DNA of 64,000 bases from Parus major (lineage: Eukaryota; Chordata; Aves; Passeriformes; Paridae). Below are positions 24,658-39,530 of this stretch, piece by piece. Below the pieces are notes generated by a model, which worked only from the letters and a program-made list of their open reading frames with translations, was not told the DNA's origin and did no database searches. Location: NCBI RefSeq assembly GCF_001522545.3, contig NC_031771.1, positions 31,572,733 through 31,636,732 on the forward strand, written 5' to 3'. Position numbers and translations under genes: made by a program. Numbering within the stretch: position 1 is the first letter of the stretch; every line of letters begins with the position of its first letter.

Positions 24658-25470
24658 GTAAGTGTTAAGTCACCAGATACCATCACCTGATTGTGGAAGA
24701 TACCTAAGGACAGATATGACAGTGACCTGCCTAGAGGCAGTCACGTAAGAGCAGTCAATCATGCAGTTTTACAAAGCACAAAGAATAACATCTTCTAATG
24801 TCTTTATTTCACTAGATGTTTCACTCTATTTGCTTGGGAAATTAAATTCTACTTGATTTAAAAGCCACATGGCAAAATTAGAAACAGAATTGGCTCTAGC
24901 AACATTCTGTGTGATTGTTACGTCATTAATCCAGGTAAAAGAAGAGACTACTTGCTCCTAAAGAGCATATCTCAAGAAGATACAGTCTTTAATTAGAATG
25001 TGTCCAAGATCCATGTAAACTGTTTTTCTGAATCTTAACTCAGGCAGAATCAGAAAATAAGAAGGCTTTTAATGACTGAGCAAAATGAGTAATGAGAAAC
25101 ATTGCTGACATAATAGTAGATCATTGCAAAATCAAGTATACTTTTAAGTAATCACATCAATATAAATTAATTTGTAATTTCTGTCTTATTTCCCTTTTGA
25201 CACTCTTAATTGTGCTATTGGTAGCAGTCTGTAGATACAGCCATTATTGAATTCTGGAAAATATGATTGATGCTAACTTTTTGGGCTTTTGCAAAGCTCC
25301 TTGACAGTCAAATTAATACACTTTAATGGTCCATTCTCGAATTGGTTTTATTTAATAATTATTAATAATTCTCCATCTGGCAACTGAAAGAAGACACATC
25401 AGTTACTATCAAAAATTACTTTTTCAAAGTTTCCACTAAAAAAAAAATCCCCCTTCATCTCTATTTCATT

Positions 25471-25700
25471 ATGGATCTTCAAGAGAGGAAAAATACGGCA
25501 GCTGCACCTCAAAAATTACTTATTTCGGAAGTTGATGCACTGCTTTTGCGTGTGCTTTCTGTAGTGACACCGATTTGGCTGAAGAGGTCACTCACACACA
25601 GCACGGGCAGCACCGAGCCCTCAAGTAAGCGCTGCTGTGGAGCCAAGAGAGCAAAAAACCAAGGCTCGCTCAGGGGTTAAGAGACAGCAAACACTTGAGT
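25471..25700. promoter_or_regulatory. Small CpG-enriched patch near a possible donor
   Basis: About nine CpGs in roughly 230 bases, against very few in the surroundings, with TCAA|GTAAGC at 25621-25630. It could be a minor promoter or enhancer, or a GC-rich repeat remnant. Weak evidence. Confidence 0.15.
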
Positions 25701-27758
25701 GATGTTTGGGTGAGACTCCAAAGTCTGAATGTTGGCGAAAGGAGGTGGTTCTTTCCAGATGAGAAAGCATGCAGAAAAATATATAGTGGATTTTTATCTA
25801 TAATAGCTTAATCACTTGGAATTTCTAAACAGTTTCATAGTATCATCTAGGCACATCACTGTGCTTTCTGGATATGAAAAGGAGTTTTATGGTGTATCCT
25901 ATATATACATCCAGGAAACAGTTAATTTGCTGCAGTGGAAAAAGACAAGCCTGTTTAAAACCACCCACATATTGCAGAGCAAGTGAAGAATGTCTGTGCT
26001 ACTTTCAGAAATATTTTCTGTAAATGGGAGTTTTATATGGTTTAAAAATAGAGGAAAACATCAATGATGCAATAATAGTTGACCATTCTCTTGTATTTTG
26101 ATAATGAAAATAATCCAGTTTTCTAAAGCACTTTTCTTAGACAATTGTTTCATTAGACTGGATTTCTGGTTTGTAATATATGTGGAAAACAATCTTTACA
26201 CCATTATCATACTAATTCAAAATATTTACAGTTTTTTAAGAAACTGGCCAGAAAAACAAAATGAAAGTGTAAAAGATATAATCTTTTTGTGAAGACTTCT
26301 GAATAGGTAGAAAGTAAAAATGGATATTAAGGAAGTATTGTATTGCATAAAGAAGGGCTATGGAACAAGCTGAACAGTTACCTGCTGTGAGAAGTGTAAG
26401 AGCAAGCCATTTGGCACATGCAAAATCTGCTGAACAGGAGATGCAGAAAAGGGCCTGAGCCAGGGCTGCCATAGTCTCTACATTTGCATATAGCAATAAA
26501 ATCTATAGAAACCAAGCTTCAGCTCTTCAGATTTCCTGGAAAAACCAATTTCAATAACATAGCCACTGCAAAGGCTATTTTTGGAAGTCTGTGTAATAAG
26601 TGTGATTAAAGTAGAAAACAGTTAGGATTTTTGTGGGGTTTTTTTGTTTGTTTTGGTTTTTTGCCTCAGCTGGGAAGAAAACCAGAAGCCACATTTCCTA
26701 AAGTCATAAGTGAGTAACAATAGTTTAATGGCGATAAGAAACTCACTAAGTTATTTCACCGGGCACTCAAAAAGTTGTCCAGCACAATAATGAATACAGC
26801 TGATATTTAAGCAGCATCAAGCACTGGTAACTGAAATCATCCAACTGACACCAGAGCAAAAGGCCTTCAAAAGAATCAATAGTTTTTTCTGATCTTTTAG
26901 CATGTTACTGCTTTTCCATGCCTCACATTTTATCCTGGATTCAAGCAATCTTTATAACTGGCTTTCTTCCCTTTTCATGGCTTTTTCTGTAGCTAAACTT
27001 TCAAAGTCCTCAGCTGATACAAACTTCAGCTAGAATCCTTTTTTATCCTGCTACTTTTCTTATGGGGAAAAAGAAAACAATGTTGCAGAATCTTAGTACC
27101 ATTAAATGTGGTGTAAAGACAAGGTGTGTATTTGAAGGATATTTGACTATGAAAGCCTCTTAAATTTTCAGTTCTTTAGATGATCATAGCCATACACAAC
27201 TGAAAGTAAAACAGTGTGTGTTACAGTCTGAGTAATGAAATTTGACCAAAGTTGCTTTGTACTACAAATAGAAAAAAACATAATATTTTGATAACAGACC
27301 TTACAACTAGAATCTTAGTGTTGAAATCCAAAAGAAAATGACCAGTTAGATTTCAAGAACCCTTTTTTTTTTTTTCCAAGTTCAATGTCTAACTTGCAAG
27401 TTCTACTAGCAGAAAATCAGATTTTTTACAATTAATATTTTGTTACTGGTCAGAAGAATTCTTACATTTCTGAGCAACCCAGATTCCAACCTAAGACCTA
27501 GGAAGCTACAGAGTGATTTGAAACATTCTAGGGTATCTGCCTTCTAAAGAAGGTCTAAAATATGTAAAATATAAGTTGAAATAAAATTTCTGTTACTCTC
27601 AAAACCATTTTATCAGTCAGTAGCTGTCCTTCAAAGTCCATTAGCAATGCAGTGTTTAAAATACTCATATTAGCCTTGAGCTAGCTAAAGCAAATCCCAG
27701 CTGGGTGTGAGTTAGACCTCTTCAGAATTTGCCTCACCACCTGAATATTTAATTGCTA

Positions 27759-27842
27759 CTGAGGTCTGCCTGGAGCTATAAGCTGTGATTAAAGTATTTT
27801 CTGAGGTCTACCCTGAGCTGTAAGCTGTGATTAAAATATTTA
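27759..27842. repeat. Tandem duplication, two 42-bp units
   Basis: Units 27759-27800 and 27801-27842 both begin with CTGAGGTCT and share AAGCTGTGATTAAA. They differ at 6 of 42 positions, so this is an old local duplication. Confidence 0.88.
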
Positions 27843-30800
27843 CAGATATTCACCCAGCTTCTGTAGCACAAGAGGTATTGAAATGTTTTGTGCAAAATAT
27901 ATTCTTTTCCTTTTTCCACAGCAAACTGGTGCAAAAAAAAAAATCCAAATTAAAAATAAGGCATATTCCATACACTACATAACAAGAACAGGTTTCTTTG
28001 CTTTAAGGAAAAATTTGCTCTCATTATAATCCTTTTCTTCTTGTAAGTGCTGTTTGTCTAGATTTAACTGTAACAAATACCTAAAATCCCCACCTAGACA
28101 CATTATTTGCATGCAACCCAGAACTGTTTGTAGAAAATATAGAAACAAATGCAAAGTATAATACTTAAATTTATAATAAAACCAAATTATGTTGATTTCT
28201 ACAGCTTCAAAATCTTACCCAGTTTTACAGACTTTAAAGGTTTTGAAGACTAAAAACATGCAATAAACTATGTCACCACCGTAGTCCTCCCATCAGGCAC
28301 AGTTGCAAAGAAAATGGAACATATTGAACATCAGATTAAGTCATGCTTAACACAATTCTGCACAGCTGTGTAAAACCCCAGGTGTACAGGACAACAGTGA
28401 TTAAACTACCTACCCAGCAGCTGGTAGTTTTAAATCTTGGAAATGTAAGAGGTATCACTGATGTCGTTTCTGCTTCTTTACTGGACTTGATTTGAGGTAG
28501 GAAAAACTGTGGTTTAGAGATAGAATTTAGTTTTGTTTCTTGAAGTCTCCTAGGAGGTAAATTTTGTAGTTGTAGTGAAACAGCAGTACCTTGGTGAGAG
28601 ATAAAGATGTTCTACTAATTCTATAATGGCAAGGCTTTAGTAATACTTATTTTTATCAGTGATTATCATATTTTTTTATGTATGTGTGGTAATGGGATAT
28701 GCTTTATCATTCTAGGTGTCCTTAGTTAAAAACAAAACCTGTTTCACAAGTGTGTTCCTTGGTTTCATGTAGAAATTCTTTAATAGTCATCTTCAAAATT
28801 GCTGTGTTACCTTTTTATTTGTAGAATCTTCACTATTTAAGTTAGATTTTGGAATTAGTGCAGGTCCTACTTTTCATATATTTTTATATATTTTAGCCTA
28901 TATACATACTTGTGTTATTCAAGATGGAAACTTTAGTGAAGATATTTTATGATAAATTTGTTTAAAGTATTTTCTAATTCCATTCTTGCTGGCTTATCCC
29001 AGACCAGAATTTGCTTCTGAACAATGAAATGCTTAATGTGAATTAAAAACAGAGTTTAGTAGATTACAAGAATTATGTTAGCTACAGTGATTGCAGAAAT
29101 ACTTCGTAAAAGATATAAAAAGATTAGGATGTATTCTGTGTGGGAGGAGAGGGCTCTTGTGACTTGAAAATGAGTAACAGCTATATATATTATTCTTATA
29201 CAATAAAAAAATCAAGTCTTGTATTGAGCTTAGAAGTGATTCTTATCTGATTCCCAAAATGCAGTATTTTGCAGTAAGAATTGGTCTAAAATACTTTCAC
29301 AATTTATGCAATTGTTTCTGCTCCCTTATTTCAGTGTTATTATAATTTTTTATTAATATTTAGAATAGTGTAACAAGAAATAGTGGTTTTCTTATTATCC
29401 AGCCATTTGTAAATAATGTCTCCAGAATATCTTGCATTTATTTCCTAAGGGTGATAATTCATGAAGTTAGTTGTCAAATTGCTCACAAATATAAATATTT
29501 TTCTTATATTCTCCCCATAGTTTTCTCTATTAAAATGTTTTCCCAATAAACGTACTTTTATACAGAAATCTCCCATAGTCCTCTATTAATCTTCTCAGAG
29601 TAGAATCCTATTAATCAGTCTTCTTACTAGCCTTTTACAGAGGGTGCTTGTTAAGAGTGGGAGAATATTCTTGTACATAAGAAGTTCCCTGAGTAAAAAA
29701 TATTCTGTTTGCAGATCTGGATGTTTTTCCAGATGTGTATGGAGGCAGCATTGATAAATATCTGTAAGTGTTAACAGTATGCTTATTGCTGAGATTAAAC
29801 CAAAAAATGTTGCTGGTTTTAATCAGGCAGTACACTCATTTAAGAAATCTGTTCAGATGTAATATATTGTCATTCAGTATTTTATTAGCACTCAAATGAA
29901 GATAAAATGTATATCAATATGAAAACTGTATGTCAGCTTCCTCAATATTTTTGTCACAATACTATTTTTTCTTTCTCTTAATAATGTCTACTTTTGTTGG
30001 GCTTTTTTCTTCATTTATAAGTCAAAATAATAACTATTTGCAGTTTACCTTATTATTTTTTTAGCCCTTCTTCCCTTCTTATTTATTTCCTTTTATACTC
30101 TTTATTTATTGGACCATACCATGCCATTCTTGTGGGTTTCGTTTGTTTGCTTTTGCTGATTTTCAGGTAAGACCTGCCCATCTTCAGGAATCGCTGGAGT
30201 TTGAATTTTCTTTCAGAGCAGATCTGGAATGTAGTGTTGAAAGTCAACTCAGTGACTTGTGAAACTGCTCCTTAATTCTCCTTGTCTTAGAACAGTGCTC
30301 TGAACTAGAGCTAGAACAGAGCTCTGGCTTTGTTTGGAAATTGAGGGGGTGATAGTCCAGCACAAATGTTAAAGCTATTGCAGTGGCTGCCTATAGGGAT
30401 TTGTGGCCTGCAGGTATTAGGTAGATAGCATGCATCTTTCAGATATTTCCTTTCCATTCTCCATTCATTTCCAGAGTCCACACCCTCTGGATTTTCTGCA
30501 TCTGGGGAAAACATACAGTGAAGTTAAGGCCTGTGTAGGTCACATACCCACCTGCTTTAAAAAACAGTGTGGCCTATCTGAGCAATGCTAGTGCATTGGT
30601 TTTCGTAATTCGTAAGTAATAGTTCTTTTACCTTAGAACCACTTGGAAAGAAAATTTGCCGTGGTGCTCCTTAAGAAGAGCATTTGGGAGACTCTTGTAG
30701 TATACAATTGTGTGGTTGCAGAGAGAGGGCACAGCTTAGTGCCCTGTGGGTGTAGCCAGGTTGTTACTCTATAGGAATGACTGGTTACCACCTTGCTGGG

Positions 30801-33511
30801 TGTGTGGGACCTAACCTAGTGTATGCACCCATATGTGCTGTTGGTGATGATGTTTTTCAGAGTGGGGAGAGGGATTAGGATTGCTTTGTTGATGTACTGC
30901 ATGATACTGGTTTATGACATGGTAATGCCAAGGGCAATGAGGGTCATTAGGGATGTATATTCAGTGTGTTCACCTGGCTGGGTCTTGTTCGATACCTCTG
31001 GGTATCCATTATGAATCATACCCAGCCTATAGGAGAAACAGAGGAGGAGGATTTTCCCCAGCCTTCCACCCCCTTCTCCTCCTTCAGGTCTGCTATAAAA
31101 GATTTTGAGAACTTTGGATTCTCTAGATGTTAAGAAAACCATCTTTCACTAAATTGTTAGCTCAATCCATAAGCTTTTGTCCCTCCCTCACCAGAAGGGG
31201 AAAGGGGAGTGGTTTATTTGGGGTTTAATTTGCTCCTGGAGTTAACGCACAATAATGATAACCAAATGTTTTGTTTGAAAGGGCAGAGATTTTTTACTTG
31301 CTTGCCTGTCACCACAGAGTACAGTATTTAAAATAGGTACCTGGAAAGCATGACTCTTTCCTATGTGAAATGATCTTTACAAAGTTCAGATTGTGGTAAC
31401 AGTAATTATATAGATCTTATAAAATAGACAAATTGCTAGAAATCAGAGCAATCCACTGATGTTACAAAATGAATATTCAAAGATCTAAAAGAATGTGTGG
31501 ATGTGGTTGGGAAGGTGGCCTATGGGGGCACAAACTCTTTACTTGTTGGACTTTGTAAAAGCCCCAAGGAAGATCTGGACACTGGGGTTATTCTTATGTT
31601 GCATTTATTTATTGTCTCTCCAGAATAGTTTTGACTACATGATGTAAGCATTTCCTCACCTTTATTACATAGGCTCTGTGCATTACCAGGCTCTCTTTCT
31701 TTGGAGCTGTCATTTTTCATGAATGTGGAAATATCTTTTGTCAATTGTGGGGTTTGAAAGTTTCATACTTTGGTTTTGGTTTTTGTGTGTGGTTTTTTCA
31801 TCCTGAGAATTGGAAGGATAAAGCCTGTTAGGTGCATAAAGATGAGTGCCGCAAGAGGCAGTTGTAAAAACAAAGGGATAGTTATTGGAACTAGAATTAC
31901 TCTCTTAAATTGGAATTAGGAAGAGAATTTCAGCTCAGGTACTTTATTTTTCTCTGTTTGTGAATACCAGTGTCTCTGGTTTAGTTTTTCTGATTGCATT
32001 ACTGAAACTTTAAAAACATCTCAGTTCACTTCTTTATTCTTTTATTCTTTTTCTGCTTCTCAGTAAAATAATGCAGATCTAAAGTTCCTTTCTAATGCTC
32101 ACAAAATAAATAATGTATGAACTAATATTTATAAAAAGACTCAAAGATTAGATGAAGATGTTATCAAAATACTTGATGGCTAACATGAAAAACTTAAAAG
32201 TGAAGTAATAAAAATGATGCTGCTATCTACATAGTGGAAAAAAAACATAAAGCACTTTTGCCTTGTGTTTACATAGGAATTGGATGAGACTTGGATGAAC
32301 TTTGAAATAATGTGGCACCACATATTTTCAGAAAGCTCTTTCGCTACACGGGCTTTGTCCATGTTAAACATTTTTAGTTTTAAAACAAAGTTTAATTGAA
32401 GTAGTTTTAAAATACAGATTTCCCACAAAAGTGGTGCTGAAACAGTGCCAGAGGCAGAATTCCAAGAGGCTGCTTTTACTTCATGTTTCAGAATTTATTT
32501 GTATAAATCTTATAAGCTGTCTCTAGGCCTTTCCAGTATTGTGCAAAGCATCAACAGCCAAGAAGTCTGACAGTGAGAAAATACATCAGCAATCTGCTTG
32601 TCATGGACTAATTGAAAGTGATCTGTGAAAATGAAAACTAAATGTAGAGGCTAAGTAGAACAGAGGTGGGAATGAACCTGCATGATTTAGGCCTATTTTA
32701 CTTGTGCTGAAAGAGAAGACAAGAGTAGTGAGGCTTTTCACAGAGAAGTGTTTGGAATAAGTAATTCTGGCATAACTACTTATCAATGTTCAACAGGTAC
32801 GAAGTGCTATTCCAAATCCCATTTTAAATATCATGCTTAATACACTTTGACATGTTTGCTCATTTGCCTAAAGGCAGTACCACATCTTGGGTTGTTTTAG
32901 GCTTCTTAAGGGCAATTATAGCAGTTTATTAATGTTACTTAAACAGGACGTATCTTTTTAAAATACAGTACATTGCTTTAAAAACATAAATAAAGTAAAT
33001 ACAAGTATAACTTTGAAACTTGATGCTTTAAAAATTCTTTCTAATAAAATCCTGTGATGTCTGAAATATGCTCTGTAAATGCATTCTTGGCAATGTGAAA
33101 GCTATGCTTAAAGATATGGAAAATAAAATTGAACAAATAGGACTTCTCTGCAAACATTCATAGCTGATGGCTGAAAATGTTAAACTTCAGTTTGGGCTAT
33201 TAGAGCTGGCAGGGTTTTGAGTGAGGTAGGAAAAGCTATGGACTAAAAGCTTATAATAGGAGGAACATGGAAGAAACAATGTTAAACAGCAGTGAATAAT
33301 GAGCTTATTTTATTGGTTCTGGGTCCCATCTGGAAAGTGTGTTTTTTCTAACAAGTGTTACAGTTTGATCAGGCTCTGATAAGTGGGCTGGAACCGTGGT
33401 TGGTTTACTTGTAAAAGGACCTGCCTTTCCAGCCCATGCAATGGTAAAAGAAGGAGTAAAAGAAATTCCCTTGCCCTCCTATTCCCTGTAACGTAAGAAA
33501 CTAAACAAGTC

Positions 33512-33600
33512 GTAGAATCATAGAATAACCTGAGTTGGAAGGGATCCATGAGGATCATCCAACTTCAAGTCGTTTTCATACTATCCATATTTCCTTCCCT
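33512..33600 (-). mobile_element. CR1 3'-end fragment, minus orientation
   Basis: GTAGAATCATAGAATAACC, then GAGTTGGAAGGGATC and GATCATCCAACTTC, is the typical reverse complement of the CR1 3' terminus, where the ATTCTATGAT repeat marks the tail. Only the extreme 3' end is present, as expected for a heavily 5'-truncated copy. The right boundary is approximate. Confidence 0.85.
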
Positions 33601-36600
33601 GAGCACAAAGATATAAAGAAGGGAGGAAAGTTAGATTATAGGAATTAGCTATGGAGGTTTTTGTACCTTGTACCATTTTGCTCACATTTTGAGGTGTGTG
33701 GTGGTAGAAGAGCATCAAGTAGATATTTTGTCATGAATTTTCATATTCCACGTGCTTTAGAAAAAAAGTGAAGATTAAAATATTATTTGGGGTTTTTACA
33801 CTTTGGGATATTTAAAAATTATGTTATGTAGCGAGGAGATAGAATTTGCTTTAAGACAGCAGATTGAACAAAATTTGGAAGCTTAGCTTTGTACAGAATA
33901 AGTCTTTATTAAGATATGGTCCCTTTAGGTATTTAAGTGTTTCTTAGCTTTTGTCCTCATGAAACACTTTCACATGTTATAATTAAGAAATGTACTTAAT
34001 TTCTATTTCTGTGTCTCTGTAAGTTGCCTTACCTGAAGTGACTCACGACAGGGGAACTGATCATTAGGAATAAGAAAAAATTGCTAACTGAAACAGTGAG
34101 TGACTCATTTAAGTATTGAAAACTTGGATCAATAACCATATGATCAAGCAATTAGCATACTTCTTAAATAAGTAGGTAATTGGATAGAGAAGAGGTGCTA
34201 TTTTATTTTAAAAATCAAGGTGAATAATTCAACTAGATAATTTCACCTGTTTCAATTTTCACAAAAGATAAAGTTGCAGAAGTACCTCACTGAATTACTG
34301 CAAGTTCAAAGTGTTTGGTATTGACCTGTTTCCAAGAACTTCATTGCCTTCAAGTAGTGTGCTACCATTTGGTGTGATACTACTCAGCATGGATGAGTGC
34401 ACAGTTTAAGACTGGGAGTAGTGTGAACTTGAATAGATCTGACTTCCTGTGGGAAAGGGAAATAAGTTAAAGTGCCTGGGAATTGGAGGTAATTAACAAG
34501 TAGAATAACTCCTAAAATACTGGGGTTCTTTTTTTTCAGCTACCTGCAGGTCAAAACAGAGACTAGGAGATTTAGGATTACATTCAGGGTAGATTTTAGG
34601 AGACTAAATTTTTTCTGCAATAAATCTGTTATGAAGACATATCTGTTATGTTTCTTTTAGTCTAATGCTAACATGCTGCTTCAAATCCAAGTGATTCATC
34701 GTTTAATGTTATTAGTATTATGTACTTGCAATTCATGCATACATTAACATTATAAAAATAGCTTACTTTGCAGTTATGCAGTGCCTTTCACGTGAGCATT
34801 TTGGTGCTTTATAAAAATATTGTATAATATGTGAACAGCTTTTCTTTATCTTCTTTTATTTGATAAAGCTCTGCTTTTCAGGTGGCCAAAGGAAAAAGTT
34901 TAGACAAATGGAAGCTATCTCTCATTTATAGTACAACTGATGGGCACCTACTGCTAACTATCAATTCTTTTAATATTACAGAGAATGTGAGCACATTGCT
35001 CTTAGAGTAAGTTAGTCAATCTAGAGTACTGGTTCCCCATTTTCAAGCACGACTAAGAGAATTTATCCTAATCTCTGTGAAAACTAAATTCAGTTCTGTT
35101 TTTTGGGAAAGACCCATGTTTGGGCATGAGCATTTTATAGTACATGTTATGAATCTCCTGAGCAAATTCACTTTTTCCAACTGAAACATGTTTTCTGATA
35201 TTCTTCACTCCATTTTGTACAGAAACTTGCCAGATCTGCTTACCCTCCACCATCAATGAAACTAGCAGTTTCAGTAATCTCAGTAGACCTAAGTATGTTT
35301 CTTTTTTTTTCTTCTTAAAAAAATTAGTCTTACTAATCTTAACATTTGCAGCAGGGATTATTACAATCCCTGAAACCTGACTCAGTGTTGTAATAGGGTT
35401 TATACAGCTGCAAGAAGCATGGGACAAATAAAAGCATGGTAGTCTAGAAACAGAAGTCCTCACATAAGTTAAAGTTCTGTTTATACCCATTTTACATTTT
35501 ACATGGTGCTCTATTAAGTTTGCTTTCCCAGTCCACAGAAGTTTTGAGAAGCAAGCTGAAGGCAAAACCATTATTCTGTAAATATGTTGCCATTTGCTGC
35601 CTCAAGAATTGTAGGGCTCATACCAAGGTACGTAGATTAGAATGATTTATCCATCTTACTGCAGTTTTAAGTGAAATGTTTGCTTTTAATATTTACTGAA
35701 ATTTGCATAGTGGTGGCTGGCAAAACTGTAGCTGCACTTTTGGCAGCTATCTGTGCTTACCCATGCAATGGCTTCATTAGATAAGGAATGTCAGAGATGA
35801 AATAAGCAACTCCTGATTCCTTAGAAAGGCTCTCCACACAGCTAATAAAGATTCTTGGAATGCAAATGTCTGACAGTAGGAGATATGAGGAACCACAGAC
35901 CCTATGCGTGGCTCTTCCCAAATATGACTAAGGCATTCTGTGAATTGGCAGTGCAAGAAAACTACACTGCATGCAAATGGAAGAACTGAAGAAGCAGCCA
36001 CTACTTAGGAATGCTAGAGAGAGGCCTAAGGCACAGCCTTTACTGGTACTTTTTCTTTGCTAGTACAATCTGGATTTGACATTTCTTTTAGGACTCCCAC
36101 TGCTATCATCAAAAATCTGCTCATAAGATCAAACCTCCTGTTCATAAGTGATGAAGCTGAGGTTACTGGGAGCAGATTTAGAAGGAAAACCACAGTCTGA
36201 CTCATTTTCTGCCAGTCACATATTGTTTTTCAATAGAAATATCCTTTACTTATTTCTACTAATTAAACAGCAAGTCAAACATTATAGAGAAGATACGTCA
36301 ATATAGAACAGATGAAGTTCCTGGTGTTTAATTGTTTATTTTTTGTCTATATTACTAATGGAATATTCTGCTTTAGAGATTGATTTTAGTAATTTACAGA
36401 AAAAAAAATACACTTTTTTTTTTGAAGAGCTTTTAATACTATCTGTGCCTATCCTTTTTTTGCTTTTCCTAAAACACATATTTCGAGTTACAGCAATTTC
36501 TTTTCTCAGAAAGGGCAATTATCTCTGAGAAATAAAGTGCCTTCATAACCCTTTATGTCTGTCTACCAAGAGTCTTCATCTCTCCCTAATTTTTCCTTTA

Positions 36601-37872
36601 GGTATTCAGAAAATTTTCTCTTTCACAGCATAAAATAGTTCCACTCATGCATAGGATCCAGACTTTAAATCTCAGATTTGGTCTGGTTTTCAAATATGAC
36701 TTGGAGATTGAAGCAGGCTATAGGAAATCAGCTGGTGTGTTGGTTAGAACAAGGAAGCTCCATCATGTGTTACAAGGTATTTTACTAAGGTGCTTATTCC
36801 GCTCTCACTAGAATACAATTAAGACTTTTAAGTAGTTTACTTTACTTTAGCCTCTTGCTGTCTTTTTTTTCCTTTTTAACTGCCTCAGCTGAGCAAGTGC
36901 ATTTAGTTACATCTAACGTAGGCTGTCCTCCATTTCCATAGAGTGATGTGGATTTTTCTTGTCTTCCCACAAATAGAACAAGTCCGCCCTCAATATGAAG
37001 TTCTTGATATGTGAAATGTGTTAAGACTTTCATCAAAATGCTGTTCTGTTGTTCTGTAGAAGAACTCTGTTTCTTTTAGTTGCTTAGTAAATTTTCAACC
37101 TTTGAATTCTTTCTTGATTGCTATTTGGTGAGTAGTGCACAGTGCATAGCTTCACACCATTTTATATTTGCCTTCCATATTCTGCTGGTTCTATTTTCTT
37201 GTTTACTCATGCAATCCTAATGAGCAGCACATACAATTTCTTAGTACCTTTCCCTGTACTCAAAATGGAAACCATCTAGTTAGTTATATAATCTCCCTCA
37301 AAATAGTTGGTCATATAGGAGGCATCTAATAATAGTCTTTGAACAGAAATGCTTTTTTCCCTCATTGGTCATTAAAAATCAGTGATGAAATCCACAGCTG
37401 ACTTAAAAATCAGTAAAGATTAAAAGATCCATGTGGACATTAAAATGGAAGCATCAAAAACTTTGAATATGTGAAATGAAAGCTCAAAGATACTGGAGCA
37501 TGGGAGCTAATGGGGGGGTTTTTTTTAACACTATTCCACTGCCCATTCCATGCATATTACATGTATCTCTTAGGTGTAAACATGGCACTGAACATTTTAT
37601 TCAAGCCTTGAGAAGTGTAATTCTTAACACCTGCTGTCTGAAGTAGAAGGGATTTCAGTGGTGACTTAACACACATGTAATCTTTGCTATAAAATAATTA
37701 TTTGCACCTTTGTTTAGAATGACAGTAGGCTATTTAAAATGTGGAGTTTTTTTGTTGGTTCTTTGTTCTGCAGTGTATCGAGGACTAACATAGTTTTCTC
37801 AGGAGGAAGACACATAACTGTCAATCTCAGGGAAATTCACATATTTTACCATAAAGAACTGTGCTTACTTTA

Positions 37873-38022
37873 ACAAAAACTAAAAAAAAACAAACCAAAG
37901 ACAAACAAAAAAAGCCCCCGTAAAAACCAAACAAACAAAAAAAACCCCAACCAACCAAAAAACAAAGAAACCCAAACCATGACTTCCCCCCCCAAAAAAA
38001 CACCCAACAAAAATCCAAGAAC
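37873..38022. repeat. A/C-rich low-complexity tract
   Basis: CAAA, CCAA and A-run units alternate for about 150 bases with a C run (cccccccc) inside. The hydrophobic Phe/Gly/Leu-rich frames on the opposite strand are artefacts of this composition. Confidence 0.85.
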
Positions 38023-39529
38023 AAAGCCCAATGGAGCAAATTGCATGGCATTATTAAAGATTACTAAAACAAACATGCTGGAAATTAAAATAAAGGAGTA
38101 GTGGTTGACATACATGAGCGTATTTCTGATCTGTTTTAAGAAGATGCTATTTATTCAGTTTTAAGACTAGATTTTTTTTTACTACTTTAATTACTTTCCA
38201 TGTTTATTGTAGTGAATGTAGGTTTCATATTGTGCTTAGTGTATCACCATTATTATTTGAACTTTATGCCTGCAAACCAAAACATATGAATAAGTGCAAA
38301 TGAGATTTTCATCTATTTGAAGTCCTATGGGGCAGTTGAAAGAGCTTTTTTAAAAAAAAACCAACCTATTTAACACACAGTATCAAATATTCAATCTGGC
38401 ACATATCATCTTGACTTCCAAGAAAACCTTGTATTGTGTACCAAAGGGAAAAGGAGGAGGAGAATTTCTGAGGCTTCTACAATACTGTAGCAGGCAGCTG
38501 GTATTCTAAAATTAATCTTTCTTGCATAAGCTGAAGCAGGATAGCTTCAGCTATAAGATCAATTATATCAGATGTTCTGCTAGGTTTATTTAGTGAGTCT
38601 TATAGAATAAAACTGAACATTTTCTTGGCTTGCTGAAGAACAGAATGACAAAATCTTTGAGAATGACCACTTAGGCTGGAGAGAGATTAATTTCCGACAA
38701 ATGCAGTCCTTCTACATAATAGTTCTGGGAAAGTTTTAAATTATTCGTGATATTGGTAGTTATTCACAGTTTGTCAGGGAGGGGAGGAAAAATCTCTATT
38801 TTAGTACTGCCTTTAATGCAAGCTCTTGTACTAGAGTTCTCTTAAACCCAAGGTCCTGAATAAATAGAAAAGCGTAATATGTAGAAAAGGACTCCATTGC
38901 AAAGGGACTTGTTTCAGGCTGATGATAAGTCTTCAGTCATATTTTGTAATGGCTTGCAAGGTTCTAATTCTCATTTAGTAATATTTAAAGGTAATTAAGT
39001 AATACAAGAGGAAGTTGTATGGTAGGTTGATTTTAAAGTCCATCAGTGTTTAAAGGGAGCAAGCAAGAGACAGGAAGGCTCTTGACTGTTATTTCAGTAT
39101 TCTAACAATCTTTCACACTTTAAAGTTTCAACAAAGCAAGCATGTTGCACTATTAGTTCCAATTTCAAAATACCCTTTAGCATAAACATGGTGCCATAAA
39201 CAGGAAGCTAGGAGACTGATTTCAAGACTCTTACAGATGAATGTACTTTCCAATTATTTCCCGGGCCTTAAACTCCTGTAATGAGACTTGGGCACCAGTG
39301 AGAGATAACTGTGGGACAGGGCAAACTAGTGAACAGAAAAAGTTTTGTCTTCTATCTGATGTAACAAGCTTACAGAACTAAAGAAATCTGTAGAACAACA
39401 GATGTCATGGTCCCTTAGTTACTTTCTTCTTCATGGGCCACAAAGATATCACATGATGCAAGAAAGGCAAGTATCACTCAGGCCTGTAAGCATAACGCAG
39501 AGGTGGTTGGATGGACCTTGGGGTTTGCA

Positions 39530-39530
39530 A

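Noticed and set aside
30823..31142. Possible nuclear copy of mitochondrial DNA (a phrase like SLMTLIALGITM on the minus strand)
   Set aside because: I could not align it to any avian mitochondrial gene over more than a few residues. A search against a bird mitogenome would settle it.
35068..35571. A 167-residue open frame on the minus strand, the longest outside the two coding regions
   Set aside because: The translation resembles no family, contains a Lys run from an A-rich tract, and has no splice or promoter context. A frame of this length is expected occasionally in 64 kb.
36336..36528. Mirror-image frames on both strands around A and T runs
   Set aside because: A simple A-run/T-run arrangement gives open frames on both strands; no protein similarity.
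37827..38115. Overlapping minus-strand frames that look like membrane proteins rich in Phe, Gly and Leu
   Set aside because: They are read through an A/C-rich low-complexity tract, so the hydrophobic composition is an artefact.
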